From G963674685 sp964591275 (GTDB lineage Bacteria > Lernaellota > Lernaellaia > JACKCT01): a stretch of 64,000 bases of DNA. A program made the position numbers and the translations under genes. Location: NCBI GenBank assembly GCA_964591275.1, contig CAZQAE010000015.1, positions 12,221-76,220 of the forward strand. Reading direction: 5' to 3'. How positions within the stretch are numbered: position 1 is the first letter of the stretch; each line of letters starts with the position of its first letter. The notes beneath the pieces are model-generated. The model made no database searches and was not told the origin of the DNA. It saw nothing but the letters and a program-made list of their open reading frames with translations. Positions 63,801 through 64,000 of the stretch are shown piece after piece.

Positions 63801-64000
63801 TCCTCGCTCCGGCGCAAAGCTTCCTGGGCAATTTTTTTCTGGGTGATGTCCGTACTAATCAGGCCCAAGCCGCCGCCAACGCGGAATGCTTTAAGAGACA
63901 AGTGGCGATCACCGAATTTTGCATTTGTAACAAGGTCCTCAGCAAAGAAAGGTTCTCCCGTGTCCAACACTTTCCGATAGATGCCGTACCTGCCGTCTTC
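60884..64000 (-). CDS. multi-PAS histidine kinase (HisKA_3-like), 5' end outside window
   Basis: The frame is open to the right edge, so the start is missing; at least 1038 residues are visible. About six consecutive PAS/PAC units precede the kinase, many with typical PAC ends such as ITERHNAEHEL and DVTDKKKAEQAL. The dimerisation block ERKRIATKLHDGICQLLA has the phosphorylated His of NarX/DegS-type kinases, and HATPase_c has DDGVGCEGIND and NQGFGIFSI. No membrane segment is seen, so it is probably a cytoplasmic redox or ligand sensor. Its partner is the NarL-type regulator overlapping its stop. Confidence 0.9.
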   Translation of the reverse strand, partial: EDGRYGIYRKVLDTGEPFFAEDLVTNAKFGDRHLSLKAFRVGGGLGLISTDITQKKIAQEALRRSEERLRTQFNKLPIPAYVWRRIGDDFILISYNDAGMEITKGKIPDFVGKTAREMYGKQPDILSYMRECYDQRKAMRKEHAYRFASTGRDSFLHVTYTFVPPDLLIIYTEDITERHNAEHELRESRNELEALINATTDIATLMDVDGKLSAVNESFAKRFNVTPEEATGKYLRDFISGPLADNRMLMVKDVIQSGLPRTFRDTREGRHFESIYYPVLKEEGKVVKIAAYGRDVTEQMLNAKILEDSEKRYQLLVEDISEGIGIVNLDEKFVFINPAGAKIFGCSIDEMLGKSLDKFLDSKHRIIVGEQTNLRLKGIDSRYDLKIIRCDDSRRNIVVNAAPKRNVNGKVIGTQAIFHDITEQKRTREAARKSASEMKALFNATKDIASLVDVEGKILANNEKMAESFGVSANDLFMKNIHDLLPSDLSDIFSVHMRKVIETRMPEYFDNFREGRHFYVSIYPVFDDVGVVSKLAIFGQDLTEEEAVRKKLLETEKQYQTVVETSSDAIVIIQDGNIVYGNPGLSEMLDYPMSELKGTEFLRYIHEKDYEKILELYERYIGGEREMGIFHLVALRRDGSLINIDLDAGMLTYRGRDALLATCRDVTDKKKAEQALRESETRLQLAMVAVNEGVWDWNLITRKMYFGPRFFSMLEYDPGDLAQSFESWMGLIHSADRAEVEKTIKRHIPQKNKMFSIEFRMRTKTRKWKWILGRGMAVEHDDDGNPTRMVGTHIDISEKKIAETKLMDYQSRLQSLAFKLVSTETRERKRIATKLHDGICQLLATAKIQVGILENAKSPTERKGSLRNVKEVLEMAYKSARTLTYELTPPILYELGFEKAIAQYLDKMSSDFNINTTCKASGERNKLERSQEELLYRSVRELLMNVVKHAKANNVVVVFKRLKKSMKIEVDDDGVGCEGINDIIAHPNGNQGFGIFSINEQLNNVGGRLTIQSKARVGTNVIIELPLNLRATKKRGRK

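Overview
This window looks like a chromosomal piece of a Gram-negative, largely anaerobic bacterium of the broad 'Deltaproteobacteria'-like group (Myxococcota, Desulfobacterota or a related candidate phylum; the sequence does not decide which). The Gram-negative signs are two LpxL/HtrB-type acyltransferases, a TonB-dependent receptor and many lipoproteins. The anaerobic signs are rubrerythrins, desulfoferrodoxin, rubredoxin, rubredoxin:oxygen oxidoreductase, cytochrome bd and indolepyruvate ferredoxin oxidoreductase. The organism very probably makes selenocysteine: a peroxiredoxin here has an in-frame TGA exactly at the catalytic cysteine, followed by a textbook bacterial SECIS hairpin. I saw no rRNA, tRNA, CRISPR array, insertion sequence or prophage.

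Layout. 1-4.3 kb: the tail of a gamma-carbonic-anhydrase-like gene, a patch of short palindromes, a NitT/TauT-type ABC ATPase and permease, and an Asp-rich surface lipoprotein. 4.3-8.2 kb: an Nramp-like transporter paired with a soluble PRC-MgtE_N-CBS protein, then an ArsR regulator, a tiny membrane protein (a second possible selenoprotein) and an FmdB zinc ribbon. 8.3-31.5 kb: secreted and envelope genes (matrixin-like protease, DUF2334 deacetylase, DUF1566 lipoprotein, SGNH-like lipoprotein, TonB receptor, M23 peptidase with PKD domains), mixed with a B12/radical SAM enzyme, a PilZ protein, a UbiA prenyltransferase and the LPS acyltransferases. A probable free-standing small RNA lies at 14.3 kb. 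32-39.6 kb: a four-gene signalling operon (triple SBP_bac_3-PAS sensor without a kinase, V4R-like protein, soluble hybrid kinase with Hpt, REC-HD-GYP phosphodiesterase). 39.7-43 kb: a glycoside-hydrolase-like lipoprotein, a Gfo/Idh oxidoreductase and a putative outer-membrane protein.

43.1-57.9 kb is the most striking part. About 23 consecutive minus-strand genes, nearly all with short gaps or overlaps, form an oxygen and peroxide defence island: two rubrerythrins, one ferritin and five further ferritin-like proteins, superoxide reductase, a selenocysteine peroxiredoxin, a secreted DsbA-peroxiredoxin fusion, desulforedoxin-like small proteins, ZIP transporter, cytochrome bd, rubredoxin and FprA/ROO. 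A perfect -24/-12 sigma-54 promoter (57913-57928) stands before the first gene. Upstream of it are TGTCTC/GAGACA repeats, and then a sigma-54 activator (58172-60001) with a degenerate LMW-phosphatase/ArsC-like domain and a Cys4 PAS domain. The same repeats recur before the activator's own gene. Three genes in the island look damaged: iorA (internal deletion), a mini-desulfoferrodoxin (apparent internal deletion) and a desulforedoxin-like gene (one-base frameshift). 60.2-64 kb: a NarL-type response regulator and its multi-PAS histidine kinase, cut by the window edge.

A recurring signature is a long Asp-rich linker, present in eight secreted proteins and usually placed just after the lipobox.
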